From the NCBI GenBank assembly GCA_947623815.1, contig CANQHO010000007.1, forward strand, positions 1 through 34,575: a stretch of DNA of 34,575 bases, read 5' to 3'. The notes beneath the pieces are model-generated. The model saw nothing but the letters and a program-made list of their open reading frames with translations. It was not told where the DNA came from and did not search any database. Within the stretch, counting starts at the first letter, position 1, and each line of letters opens with the position of its first letter. Shown piece after piece: positions 1 through 7,180 of the stretch. The position numbers were made by a program, and so were the translations under genes. Source of the stretch: an uncultured Bacilli bacterium (GTDB lineage Bacteria > Bacillota_I > Bacilli_A > RF39 > UBA660).

Positions 1-25
1 TAAGTCAAATTGATAATTGCATTAT

Positions 26-60
26 TAAATTGACCAACAGAATTTTTTGTGGTCAATTTA
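26..60. terminator. inverted repeat, probable terminator of an upstream gene
   Basis: An 11-bp perfect inverted repeat (TAAATTGACCA at 26-36, TGGTCAATTTA at 50-60) surrounds a 13-base T-rich loop. It lies before the first operon and could end transcription of a gene outside the window, or act as an operator. Neither arm is followed by a strong T tract, so the terminator reading is tentative. Confidence 0.4.
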
Positions 61-160
61 ATTTTTCAATTGAATTTATTTTTATAATATAACATTTTTC
101 GACAAAATTTTTGAATTATTATAGTATAATACTCATTATCTTTTATCTCATTACGCGATA

Positions 161-186
161 TGATATAATAAGAAAAAATAGGAGGT
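161..186 (+). promoter_or_regulatory. extended -10 promoter and RBS of the Panacea operon
   Basis: TGATATAAT at 161-169 is an extended -10 element (TGnTATAAT). A clear -35 is not visible, which fits an extended -10 promoter. A second TATAAT lies at 125-130. A strong Shine-Dalgarno (AGGAGG, about 180-185) stands eight bases before the start at 194. Confidence 0.5.
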
Positions 187-193
187 TTTACTA

Positions 194-673
194 ATGAAAA
201 ATGAAGCAACTGACATTCAGAAAATAGTAAAATGGTTTTTACATGTTCAACCCATGACCCATAAGAAATTGCAAAAGTTATTATATTTTAGTTATGGAAT
301 TTACTTAGCCCAAAACAACAATATTCCAACTGAATTATCTAATCGGCTATTTAAAAACAATTTTGAAGCCTGGGCTCATGGTCCAGTAGATCCAAATGTT
401 TATTTCCTTTATAAGAATACGGGTATTAACTTATTATATATTGAAAATATTGAAAACATTTATTTTGATAAAAATATTATGCTTGCTTTAAATAAAACAA
501 TGGATATATATGGTGAATATAGTGCTGATGAATTAGAAATTATATCTCATAACCAATCACCATGGAAAAATGCTCGTCAAAATTTATTGCCAATGGAACC
601 ATCAAATAATTTACTATCTGACATTGATATTTTTTCAACGTTTAAGGATTTGTTAAATAATGAAACAGTTTAG
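194..673 (+). CDS. Panacea-domain (SocA/DUF4065-like) antitoxin-like protein
   Basis: A 159-aa soluble protein with the layout of the Panacea domain, known from SocA and PanA antitoxins. The N-terminal helix has the KLQKLLYFSYGIYLAQ pattern typical of the family (around residues 25-40), followed by FEAWAHGPVDPNVY (around 55-70), which matches the family's conserved W-x-x-GPV segment. In characterised PanAT pairs the Panacea protein neutralises a toxin encoded next to it. Here the next gene starts inside this one (14-base overlap), so translation is probably coupled. The role as antitoxin is inferred from family and context; some Panacea proteins are phage-encoded with other roles. Confidence 0.8.
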   Translation: MKNEATDIQKIVKWFLHVQPMTHKKLQKLLYFSYGIYLAQNNNIPTELSNRLFKNNFEAWAHGPVDPNVYFLYKNTGINLLYIENIENIYFDKNIMLALNKTMDIYGEYSADELEIISHNQSPWKNARQNLLPMEPSNNLLSDIDIFSTFKDLLNNETV

Positions 674-1187
674 TACTGACCATAATAATATATGTATCGA
701 TTTTTCCAAATTTCCATTTTGTTTTAAATGTGTTAAATATAAAGATTTTATTAATAAGCTAAAAGATACCAATCAATTTTTCAAATATTTTAAACGAATA
801 TTTGAAACGGAAATTCCAATGTATACTCAATATTCATTTGATAATATAGTTAAAATGACTAATAAACATTCGCATCCTATTAGAAAAAATACGGATGATT
901 ATAATAAAATTATAAATATCATCAAAGAATTATTAAAATCTTATAAAGAAGAAAATTACAACAATCAATATTTTGAAAATTTTTTAAGAAACAATATAAA
1001 TGATTATAATCTTTGGCAATTAGGAGTAAGTAGCAGTTTAAGAATATTTGGGATAAGAGAATCAAATAACTTTGCAGTTTTATTTATCGATTATCATCAC
1101 TTGATTTATCCCGATAAAAACTATAATCATTATAATTATGATTTATATGATTTTTGTCCTATAACAAACGGAGGTAGTTATGAATAA
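660..1187 (+). CDS. unknown 175-aa protein, candidate toxin partner of the Panacea protein
   Basis: I do not recognise this family with certainty. The protein is soluble, aromatic-rich and AT-biased (many N, Y, K). The C-terminal third reads LRIFGIRESNNFAVLFIDYH followed by HLIYPDKNY, a beta-strand-rich segment (residues ~126-155) resembling the end of small RNase-like toxins and of other proteins paired with Panacea antitoxins, but no catalytic set can be assigned. It overlaps the Panacea gene by 14 bases and the next gene by 8, so all three are one transcript. Its position directly after the antitoxin gene is the main reason to propose a toxin. Confidence 0.55.
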   Translation: MKQFSTDHNNICIDFSKFPFCFKCVKYKDFINKLKDTNQFFKYFKRIFETEIPMYTQYSFDNIVKMTNKHSHPIRKNTDDYNKIINIIKELLKSYKEENYNNQYFENFLRNNINDYNLWQLGVSSSLRIFGIRESNNFAVLFIDYHHLIYPDKNYNHYNYDLYDFCPITNGGSYE

Positions 1188-1491
1188 GAATATTTTATAT
1201 CCTAAAAATATAGATAATTTGTTAAAAAAGAACGAACTTATTATCCAAAATGAACAAAATATCGAAAAAATTGATAAAGTTATTAAATGGAAAAATTGGT
1301 TTACAACTCAAAATTATAATTACAATTACGTCTGTAAAAAAAATGAGTTTTTAAAAAGTTATTGTGATAACAACCAATTTTCCTTACAAATATGGCATCA
1401 TGGTAATAAAGTTGATTCTATAATTTGTAATTTATTGACAAATTATTACAGTGAATATAATACCGAATTAACAAAAGTAGTTGATATTTAA
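1180..1491 (+). CDS. unknown 103-aa protein, third gene of the Panacea operon
   Basis: A short soluble protein rich in Asn, Lys and Tyr, without membrane segments or a motif I recognise. A strong Shine-Dalgarno (GGAGG) lies inside the end of the previous gene and supports the start at 1180. It is the last gene before a hairpin terminator. It could be a second toxin or antitoxin subunit, or an accessory protein. A split of one longer toxin gene is less likely because it has its own good ribosome-binding site. Confidence 0.55.
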   Translation: MNKNILYPKNIDNLLKKNELIIQNEQNIEKIDKVIKWKNWFTTQNYNYNYVCKKNEFLKSYCDNNQFSLQIWHHGNKVDSIICNLLTNYYSEYNTELTKVVDI

Positions 1492-1503
1492 TTTATTTAG
1501 ACT

Positions 1504-1540
1504 AAAAGATATCACACTTCAAGTGATATCTTTTTTAATA
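1504..1540. terminator. bidirectional terminator between Panacea operon and smpB
   Basis: A 12-bp perfect stem (AAAAGATATCAC 1504-1515, GTGATATCTTTT 1523-1534) with a 7-base loop and a T run on the plus strand. On the minus strand the right arm likewise ends in T residues. It separates two convergent units and can serve both. Confidence 0.85.
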
Positions 1541-1541
1541 A

Positions 1542-1979
1542 CTATTTATACTTTAAAATTTTTTTAATTTCTCTTTCATTATCTCTTTTTTTAAGCATTT
1601 CCCTTTTATCATAATTTTTACGTCCTTTGCCAAGTCCTAAAAGAATTTTAGCCTTTCCTCTGACAAAATATATTTTTAAAGGGACTAAAGTATAACCCGA
1701 TAATTTAACTTTTTGTTCTAGTTTTAGTATTTCTTTTTTATGTAGTAAACATTTTCTAGTTCTAGTTTCATCATGATTAAAAACATTTCCCTTGTCATAA
1801 TGACTAATATGCATTCCAATAATAAATACTTCTTTTTGTTTTAAAATAGCAAAACTATCCTTTAAATTAGCCTTACCGGCTCTAATTGACTTTATTTCGG
1901 TTCCTGTTAATACTAATCCAGCTTCAATCGTATCGACAATAGCATAGTCATGATACGCTTTTCGATTTTGTATTTCCAT
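1542..1979 (-). CDS. smpB: SsrA-binding protein SmpB
   Basis: A 145-aa protein matching SmpB along its length: N-terminal [20 protein letters not shown], the [18 protein letters not shown] segment, and the central [11 protein letters not shown] motif near the end. It binds tmRNA and delivers it to stalled ribosomes in trans-translation. The Lys/Arg-rich C-terminal tail, which enters the empty mRNA channel, is present. The start at 1979 has AGGAGG three to five bases upstream. It follows rnr by nine bases, a pairing that is common in Firmicutes, because RNase R degrades the released non-stop mRNA. A tmRNA-like gene lies at the other end of this window. Confidence 0.97.
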   Translation of the reverse strand: MEIQNRKAYHDYAIVDTIEAGLVLTGTEIKSIRAGKANLKDSFAILKQKEVFIIGMHISHYDKGNVFNHDETRTRKCLLHKKEILKLEQKVKLSGYTLVPLKIYFVRGKAKILLGLGKGRKNYDKREMLKKRDNEREIKKILKYK

Positions 1980-1988
1980 AGACCCCTC

Positions 1989-4103
1989 CTATTTTTTTCG
2001 ATATATTTTTCTATTTTCTTCATTATCTAAAACAAAATCAATTTTATGACTTTCCTTATCCGCATTAGATACAATAATATTTAACTTATCTCCTAAACGG
2101 TAAGTTTTATTATTATGACTCATTAAAGTCATCGTACTTTCATCATAAATGTAATTGCTACCAGGTAAGTCTTCAACACTAACTAATCCTTCAATCAAAT
2201 TAGGAAGTTGAACAAATAGACCTTTTTCTAAAACACCACTGACCATACCACTATATCTATCCCCAATATGATCCATCATATATTCGGCCATTTTCATTTC
2301 ATCTACTTCTCTTTCACAGTCGACACTGTCTCTTTCTTTTTCCGATGAATGTTTGGCAATAGTCGGTAATTCTTGTTCTAAATATTTTAAAGTCATCGGA
2401 TCCATTTTATGTTTAAATAAATACATTCTAAGAAGGCGATGAACGGTTGTATCCGGAAATCTTCTAATCGGTGATGTAAAGTGGGTATAACAAGTGCTGG
2501 CTAAACCAAAATGGCCAATGTTGTTAGTGTCATAAACCGCTTTTTGCATGCATCTTAACATCAAATTAGAAATGATATTATATTCTTCTTTATCTTTTAA
2601 TTGATTTAAAATATTTTGAACTTCTTTAGGGGTTAAATCTTTTATATTCCCTTCTACTTGATAACCTAAGGCCCCAACAAATGCTAAAAATTTATATATT
2701 TTTTCTTCATCAGGAACCCCATGAATACGATAAATAAATGGTAAACTCATGTAATAAATAGTTGAGGCTACAGTTTCATTGGCAGCAATCATAAAGTCTT
2801 CAATCATATTTTCCCCAATACCCCGATATCTTTTTTTAATATCAATGGCTTTACCTTCATCGTTAACTATTATTTTAGCCTCGTCAATTCCAAAATCGAC
2901 ATACCCATTTTTAACTTTGTTTTTTCTAATAATTTTAGTTAATTCATACATATTTTTTAAAGGTTCGACAAATTCTTCATAACCTTCTGGTACTGTATTT
3001 TTTTCTAAAATAAGATTGACATTGTTATAAGTCATTTGTTTTCTAGAACGAATAACACTTTCTAATATTTCAGAATTTACAACTTTCCCTTTATTATCAA
3101 TTTCCATCATACAAGATAAAGTTAAGCGATCAACTCCCGGGTTCAATGAACAAATACCATTAGATAATTTTCTTGGTAACATCGGAATTACCCGATCCGC
3201 TAAATAAACACTAGTACCTCGATCTAAGGCTTCATCGTAGGTTTTCATTCCCGGTTTTACATAGTAAGATACATCGGCAATATGAACCCCTAATAAGTAA
3301 TTGTTATTATCTAGTTTTTCTAAAGAAATCGCATCATCGATATCTTTAGTATCATCACCGTCAATCGTAAAAATCATTTTATCTCTAAAATCAGTTCTAC
3401 CGACACATTCTTTTTCTTCAACATGATCCGGTAAATTAGCCACTTCTTCCATTATTTCATCAGAAAATGTATCATTGATACCATATTTGTAGACAATTGA
3501 TAAAATATCTACCCCCGGAGCATTTTTATGACCTAATATTTTGACAATATTACCTTCGTATAAATTATCGCCAATTTTTTTACCTAATTTAAGTAATACT
3601 TTATGGCCCGGCATGGTTCCTTTCAAATTTTTCTTATCGATTTTAATTCTTAAATGCAATCTATTTTCATCTAGTTTGACAAAACCATCTTCAACTATTT
3701 CCCCCACTTGTAAGCCGACATTTCTTTTAAGTATTTTGACAATCCGTCCACTTCTTTCTTGAGGATTGATTATTTCGACTACTACTTTATCGTTATGAAT
3801 GGCATTATTTAAATCATGTTCATTTATATAAATAGAATTATCTTCACCATCTAAATGAACAAAAGCATATTTTCCTTTAGTACCAACTAAAGTTCCCACT
3901 TTTAACCTAGAATTTTTCGCATATAATTCATATCTATTTTTATTAGTTCGATGAACGATTAGATCTTCTTCTAAATCATTTAAAGTTTTGATTAACTCTT
4001 TTAAAGTTTCTGCGCTTTGATCTAAATTTAAAGCGTCTTCAATTTCTCTAATATCTAAAGCCTTATCGCTATCATTTAATAGTTCTAATAATTGTTCTTT
4101 CAT
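1989..4103 (-). CDS. rnr: ribonuclease R
   Basis: A 704-aa 3'-5' exoribonuclease of the RNase II/R family. Visible in order: an N-terminal winged-helix-like segment (~1-65), cold-shock-type OB domains (~70-210), the RNB catalytic domain with the IDGDDTKDIDDAIS metal-binding motif (~247-260), the RVIPMLPRKLSNGICSL motif (~305-320), and a C-terminal S1 domain (~615-690). It degrades structured RNA and works with SmpB-tmRNA on non-stop messages. A GTG further upstream is in frame, but it overlaps the Shine-Dalgarno GGAGG; the ATG at 4103 is five bases after that site and is the better start. Length is slightly short of the usual 720-820 aa. Confidence 0.96.
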   Translation of the reverse strand: MKEQLLELLNDSDKALDIREIEDALNLDQSAETLKELIKTLNDLEEDLIVHRTNKNRYELYAKNSRLKVGTLVGTKGKYAFVHLDGEDNSIYINEHDLNNAIHNDKVVVEIINPQERSGRIVKILKRNVGLQVGEIVEDGFVKLDENRLHLRIKIDKKNLKGTMPGHKVLLKLGKKIGDNLYEGNIVKILGHKNAPGVDILSIVYKYGINDTFSDEIMEEVANLPDHVEEKECVGRTDFRDKMIFTIDGDDTKDIDDAISLEKLDNNNYLLGVHIADVSYYVKPGMKTYDEALDRGTSVYLADRVIPMLPRKLSNGICSLNPGVDRLTLSCMMEIDNKGKVVNSEILESVIRSRKQMTYNNVNLILEKNTVPEGYEEFVEPLKNMYELTKIIRKNKVKNGYVDFGIDEAKIIVNDEGKAIDIKKRYRGIGENMIEDFMIAANETVASTIYYMSLPFIYRIHGVPDEEKIYKFLAFVGALGYQVEGNIKDLTPKEVQNILNQLKDKEEYNIISNLMLRCMQKAVYDTNNIGHFGLASTCYTHFTSPIRRFPDTTVHRLLRMYLFKHKMDPMTLKYLEQELPTIAKHSSEKERDSVDCEREVDEMKMAEYMMDHIGDRYSGMVSGVLEKGLFVQLPNLIEGLVSVEDLPGSNYIYDESTMTLMSHNNKTYRLGDKLNIIVSNADKESHKIDFVLDNEENRKIYRKK

Positions 4104-4184
4104 ACTAACCTCCACAAATTCATGTCTAACTAATATCTATTATACAAAATTATTTAAAAAAAGCCTAGAATTTTAAATGTTTTT

Positions 4185-4976
4185 TTACAATTTATTCCAT
4201 TTGGGTTGAATCGTTTTAATAATTAATTCTTTATTATCGATAGTAAGGATTTTTAAAAGACTAGCCTTTAGACACATTTCTTTATTTTTAGTTATTCCAT
4301 ATTTTTTATCACCAACAATCGGATTTCCGATTTTTTTTAAGGCCAATCTAATTTGATGTTTTCGCCCAGTTTGGATATTTATTTTAACTAAAGTACTATT
4401 TTTATATTCTTTGATTTTTTGATAATTTGTTATCGCTATTTTACCATCTTTTTGACTTTTGACTTGCCCATTTTTATCAATTTTAAGATAGTCTATAATC
4501 GTATCGGTATCTTTTTTTAAATGACCGGATACTAAAGCAATATATTCCCTTTTTAAAGCCACTTGATTCCAATTCTTTTGATAAAATTCTTGGACTTTTT
4601 TAGATTTTGCCAGTAATAAAACCCCAGATGTATCTTTATCTAATCGGTGAATAATAAAAACTTTTTGATTTTTATTTTTGGTTTTTAAATAAGTAGATAC
4701 CAAGTGATAAACTGTCTTTTCTTTTTCTTTAGAAGTAGATATAGTAAGTATACCACTCGGTTTATCGATAGCAATTATATTAGAATCTTCATATAAAATG
4801 GGAAAAGGTAAATAACTACTTCCTTTTAATATTCTAACTGTATCAGTTTCTTTTAAAATAAATGTGGCTTTAGTTTCTATTTTATCATTTACTAATACTT
4901 GTTTATTTTTTAAAAGACTTTTTATTTTTTCTTTAGAAAAATCGGTGGTGTTTTTTAAATAGGTTATTAAATTCAC
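4185..4976 (-). CDS. RluA-family RNA pseudouridine synthase
   Basis: A 263-aa protein with an N-terminal S4-like RNA-binding segment (~1-50, ending in DTVRIL) and the RluA catalytic motif HRLDKDTSG at 110-118, in which Asp113 is the expected nucleophile. Later motifs also fit: the ALVSGHL-type strand, INIQTGRKHQIRLALKKIGNP (RxHQIR) and GDKKYG. It isomerises uridine to pseudouridine in rRNA or tRNA. The exact target (RluD-, RluC- or YjbO/YlyB-like) cannot be told by eye. It overlaps the upstream glycosylase gene by four bases, so the two are likely translated together. Confidence 0.92.
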   Translation of the reverse strand: MNLITYLKNTTDFSKEKIKSLLKNKQVLVNDKIETKATFILKETDTVRILKGSSYLPFPILYEDSNIIAIDKPSGILTISTSKEKEKTVYHLVSTYLKTKNKNQKVFIIHRLDKDTSGVLLLAKSKKVQEFYQKNWNQVALKREYIALVSGHLKKDTDTIIDYLKIDKNGQVKSQKDGKIAITNYQKIKEYKNSTLVKINIQTGRKHQIRLALKKIGNPIVGDKKYGITKNKEMCLKASLLKILTIDNKELIIKTIQPKWNKL

Positions 4977-5467
4977 TCATTCACCTTCTTTAATACTAAA
5001 TATTTTTTTAGTTTTTCTGGATATGATAAAGTTTGATTTAAAGGACTGGGACTAGGTAGATAAATGGCTTTTAGATTAGTTTCTTTTTCTAGATATTTTT
5101 GGTATAATTCTAAAGCCTTTTTTCCCGTTACATATACAGTTTTAATTTGACTATTTTTGATTATATAGTTTATGTCATTAGGAATGACATTTTTAATTGT
5201 ACTATCACTAGATCCGATGATATCACATTTTTTTACTACATCGAATAAAGCAATATGATGGTCTAGTAAAAATTGTTTTTTATCCGTTATTTTTTCTTCA
5301 AAAACATCTTCTAAAAGATGCCAAAATTGATTTTGCGGATGACCATAATAGAAATTTAGTTCCCGCGATTTACGACTAGGAAAAGAACCTAAAATCAAAA
5401 TAGTTGAATTTTTATCATATATTGGTGGTAACGGATGAGTTACCGTTTCCTTAACTAACTTTTTCAT
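4973..5467 (-). CDS. hypoxanthine/uracil-DNA glycosylase-like protein
   Basis: A ~164-aa protein of the uracil-DNA glycosylase superfamily. ILILGSFPSRKSRELNFYYG followed by HPQNQFW (~22-49) matches the family-6 / hypoxanthine-DNA glycosylase motif (GSxPS...YYxxPxNxFW). The C-terminal LPSPSPLN (~136-143) matches the second active-site loop. It would remove deaminated bases such as hypoxanthine from DNA. A TTG codon lies five codons upstream, but neither start has a clear Shine-Dalgarno; ATG at 5467 is chosen. The gene begins only about 20 bases after the terminator of the rpmA operon, so it either depends on read-through or has a promoter overlapping that hairpin. Confidence 0.85.
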   Translation of the reverse strand: MKKLVKETVTHPLPPIYDKNSTILILGSFPSRKSRELNFYYGHPQNQFWHLLEDVFEEKITDKKQFLLDHHIALFDVVKKCDIIGSSDSTIKNVIPNDINYIIKNSQIKTVYVTGKKALELYQKYLEKETNLKAIYLPSPSPLNQTLSYPEKLKKYLVLKKVNE

Positions 5468-5486
5468 ATTTTTACTATACAATAAA

Positions 5487-5506
5487 ACCCTAGATTTTTC
5501 TAGGGT
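5487..5506 (-). terminator. terminator of the rplU-prp-rpmA operon
   Basis: ACCCTAGA (5487-5494) and TCTAGGGT (5499-5506) form an 8-bp stem with a TTTT loop; the minus-strand transcript continues into TTTAT. It lies 14 bases after the rpmA stop codon. Confidence 0.8.
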
Positions 5507-5520
5507 AATTTATTAAAAAA

Positions 5521-5808
5521 TTATATTTCTGGATAAACACTCGCTTGTTTACGACTTTTCCCAACACGTTCAAATTTAACGACACCATCTACTTTAGCGT
5601 AAATTGTATCATCTTTACCAATTCCAACATTTTTACCAGGATAAATCTTAGTTCCACGTTGACGATAAATAATTGATCCACCAGTAACGAATTCACCATC
5701 AGCAGCCTTCGCTCCTAATCTTTTACCAATTGAATCACGTCCGTTTTTAGTAGAACCTTGTCCTTTTTTATGGGCGAATGTTTGGATATATAAATGTAAT
5801 AAATTCAT
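5521..5808 (-). CDS. rpmA: 50S ribosomal protein L27
   Basis: A 95-aa protein with the L27 signature [13 protein letters not shown] and [20 protein letters not shown]. The N-terminus has a Firmicutes-type extension, residues 1-12 (ending IQTFA), just before the HKKG that begins the mature protein. In staphylococci and relatives this extension is removed by the cysteine protease Prp so that the L27 tail can reach the peptidyl-transferase centre. The prp gene lies directly upstream. The cleavage site differs from the usual LQFFA but keeps F-A at the expected place. Confidence 0.97.
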   Translation of the reverse strand: MNLLHLYIQTFAHKKGQGSTKNGRDSIGKRLGAKAADGEFVTGGSIIYRQRGTKIYPGKNVGIGKDDTIYAKVDGVVKFERVGKSRKQASVYPEI

Positions 5809-5819
5809 ACTTTATCCTC

Positions 5820-6125
5820 CTATTCTTCAAATTTAATATATTTTTGATAATCAACAGTTAATTCTTTTAATAAAGATAACATATTTTCTAGTAAAATTTT
5901 GTTTTCTTTTGTTGATTTTAAAATGTCTACTTCAATTAACCCCTCAACATGACTTGCTTTAACTGAATTTTCATCGAATCGCAACATCGCATTAACTGAA
6001 GTAATAACTATACTACTAACACTAGAACAGACAATATCATGGCCATTTTCCGCATAGCCAGAATGACCTTTAATTATTACTTTTTTTATTTGGTCATTTT
6101 CTTTTTCTACTTTTACTTTTATCAT
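5820..6125 (-). CDS. prp: ribosomal-processing cysteine protease Prp (YsxB)
   Basis: A 101-aa protein between rplU and rpmA, the conserved position of ysxB/prp in Firmicutes. The catalytic residues can be seen: His21 in GHSGYAENG and Cys33 in HDIVCSSVS, the spacing known for Prp. It cleaves the N-terminal extension from L27 before ribosome assembly. The start codon lies one base after the rplU stop, without a strong Shine-Dalgarno, which suggests translational coupling. Confidence 0.95.
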   Translation of the reverse strand: MIKVKVEKENDQIKKVIIKGHSGYAENGHDIVCSSVSSIVITSVNAMLRFDENSVKASHVEGLIEVDILKSTKENKILLENMLSLLKELTVDYQKYIKFEE

Positions 6126-6126
6126 A

Positions 6127-6426
6127 CTACCATTTTATTTCTTTAATTTCTATTTTAGTATATGGTTGACGATGTCCTTGAGTTTTACGATATTGTTTTT
6201 TTGGTTTATATTTATAAACTTTAATCTTTTTTTGCTTACCATGTTTAAGTACGGTTGCTTTAACTGAAGCATTTGGTACATATGGTCTTCCACAAGTATC
6301 ATCTACCATTAAGACGTTATTAAATACTACATCTTCTCCAGCTGGAACATCCAATTTTTCAACGTAAAGAATTGATCCTTCTTCACAGTAGTATTGTTTT
6401 CCACCTGTTTCAATAATTGCTCTCAT
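6127..6426 (-). CDS. rplU: 50S ribosomal protein L21
   Basis: A 99-aa protein starting [17 protein letters not shown] and ending [19 protein letters not shown], both diagnostic for L21. It is the first gene of the rplU-prp-rpmA operon. AGGAGG lies seven bases before the start. A structured leader with its own consensus-like promoter precedes it. Confidence 0.98.
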   Translation of the reverse strand: MRAIIETGGKQYYCEEGSILYVEKLDVPAGEDVVFNNVLMVDDTCGRPYVPNASVKATVLKHGKQKKIKVYKYKPKKQYRKTQGHRQPYTKIEIKEIKW

Positions 6427-6519
6427 ATTAACCTCCTTATTATCTAAGACTCACTATTAAGGCACTTAACGTTTAAAACCTTTTCTATGTGGTTGTAGAG
6501 TGAGGCTCTACACAATATA
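6427..6519 (-). ncRNA. L21-type ribosomal leader RNA
   Basis: The transcribed 5' region of rplU, about 90 bases. It begins with a GC-rich hairpin (GTAGAG-CCTCA-CTCTAC, plus-strand 6495-6511), continues with an unpaired-looking AAAAGG stretch and ends in a complementary CTTAA/TTAGAT-rich region before the Shine-Dalgarno. Firmicutes commonly carry an L21 leader here, thought to bind a ribosomal protein for feedback control. The identification rests on position and hairpin shape, not on a covariance search. Confidence 0.6.
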
Positions 6520-6521
6520 GA

Positions 6522-6550
6522 ATTATACTATTATTTCCTTATAAAATCAA
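6522..6550 (-). promoter_or_regulatory. promoter of rplU-prp-rpmA
   Basis: On the minus strand, TTGATT (plus-strand 6545-6550), a 17-base spacer, and TATAAT (6522-6527), a good sigma-A promoter that places the transcript start just before the leader hairpin. Confidence 0.75.
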
Positions 6551-6599
6551 GGTTTATGCTTAAATTTATTTAAATAACTCTAATATATTATACGAATTT

Positions 6600-6677
6600 A
6601 AAGCCAAATTAAAACCTAGTTATTAAAACTAGGCTCTGAATGACTCAAGGCTTCTAAAGTTTCCTGAGTACCACTCG
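6600..6677 (-). ncRNA. candidate small RNA with own promoter and terminator
   Basis: Minus strand: TTGCCT (plus 6707-6712), a 17-base spacer and TATATT (6684-6689) form a promoter. About seven bases on starts a compact sequence with a hairpin (ACTCAGG with CCTTGAGT, plus 6642-6668) and then a 7-bp terminator stem (CCTAGTT/AACTAGG, 6615-6633) followed by TTTTAATTT. The predicted RNA is about 75 nucleotides and no gene lies in it. It might instead be just the 3' untranslated end and terminator of the repeat-protein operon at 6761-8910; the internal promoter is the reason to propose a separate RNA. No Rfam family recognised. Confidence 0.4.
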
Positions 6678-6760
6678 ATATAAAATATACCATATTTTAT
6701 GCATAAAGGCAATAACTTTTTTATACTTTTACTTAAAAAGATTAAAGATATCCAAATTTT

Positions 6761-7180
6761 CTAATCGCATTTATGATATTTTCTAATTAAATTTGCTTCT
6801 CTTTTATAGCCCCTTTTTTCTAATTCTTTTACAAATACTGGCCATGGTGGAATATTACTCATATATGATTCTCCTGGACCATTATATGCCCCACCGCTTG
6901 GTCCTGAGTATAATCCTCCACCTGGACCTGTATATAATCCTCCACCTGGACCTGTATATAATCCTCCACCTGGTCCTGTATATAATCCTCCACCTGGACC
7001 AGTGTATAATCCTCCACCTGGTCCTGTATATAATCCTCCACCTGGTCCTTCATATAATCCTCCACCTGGTCCTGCATATGCACCTCCATCTGGACCAGTG
7101 TATAATCCTCCACCTGGTCCTTCATATAATCCTCCACCAGGACCTGTATAATTATTTCTAGGCCACTTATTAATTTTCAT
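6761..7180 (-). CDS. GPGGGLY-octad repeat protein
   Basis: A 139-aa protein of three parts: a short head (KINKWPRNN), about twelve octads of the form Y-T-G-P-G-G-G-L (residues ~11-106), and a conserved-looking tail ([24 protein letters not shown]). An ATG 18 bases upstream also opens the frame but overlaps the Shine-Dalgarno; the ATG at 7180 sits nine bases after GAGGAGG and is preferred. The gene overlaps the end of the ImmA-Fic gene by 11 bases, so its synthesis is probably coupled. No signal peptide or membrane segment. Function unknown: the Pro-Gly-rich, aromatic repeat could be a flexible or filament-like scaffold, a Fic substrate or an immunity partner, all speculative. Confidence 0.8.
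   Translation of the reverse strand: MKINKWPRNNYTGPGGGLYEGPGGGLYTGPDGGAYAGPGGGLYEGPGGGLYTGPGGGLYTGPGGGLYTGPGGGLYTGPGGGLYTGPGGGLYSGPSGGAYNGPGESYMSNIPPWPVFVKELEKRGYKREANLIRKYHKCD
6870..7151 (-). repeat. in-frame 24-bp tandem repeats encoding GPGGGLY octads
   Basis: About twelve tandem 24-bp units, on the plus strand of the form CCTCCACCTGGTCCTGTATA plus AT. The middle five units code for the same octad; the outer ones vary ([32 protein letters not shown]). Third positions vary (GGT/GGA, CCT/CCA), which shows selection on the protein and not only recent slippage. Reverse and antisense frames across the repeat are also open, an artefact of the unit length being a multiple of three. Confidence 0.95.

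Noticed and set aside
2779-2982. Plus-strand frames inside rnr (also 3541-3762)
   Set aside because: Antisense shadows of the well-conserved rnr gene, with no start signals.
6600-6712. T-box riboswitch
   Set aside because: No specifier loop, no T-box sequence (TGGNACCGCG) and no downstream aminoacyl-tRNA synthetase gene.
6870-7151. CRISPR-like regular repeats
   Set aside because: The units are tandem, 24 bp and in frame, with no spacers; they encode a protein repeat.
6793-7161. Open frames on both strands across the octad repeats, including a leucine/isoleucine-rich one on the plus strand
   Set aside because: They arise because the 24-bp repeat has no stops in several frames. They lack ribosome-binding sites and their composition is an artefact of the repeat.
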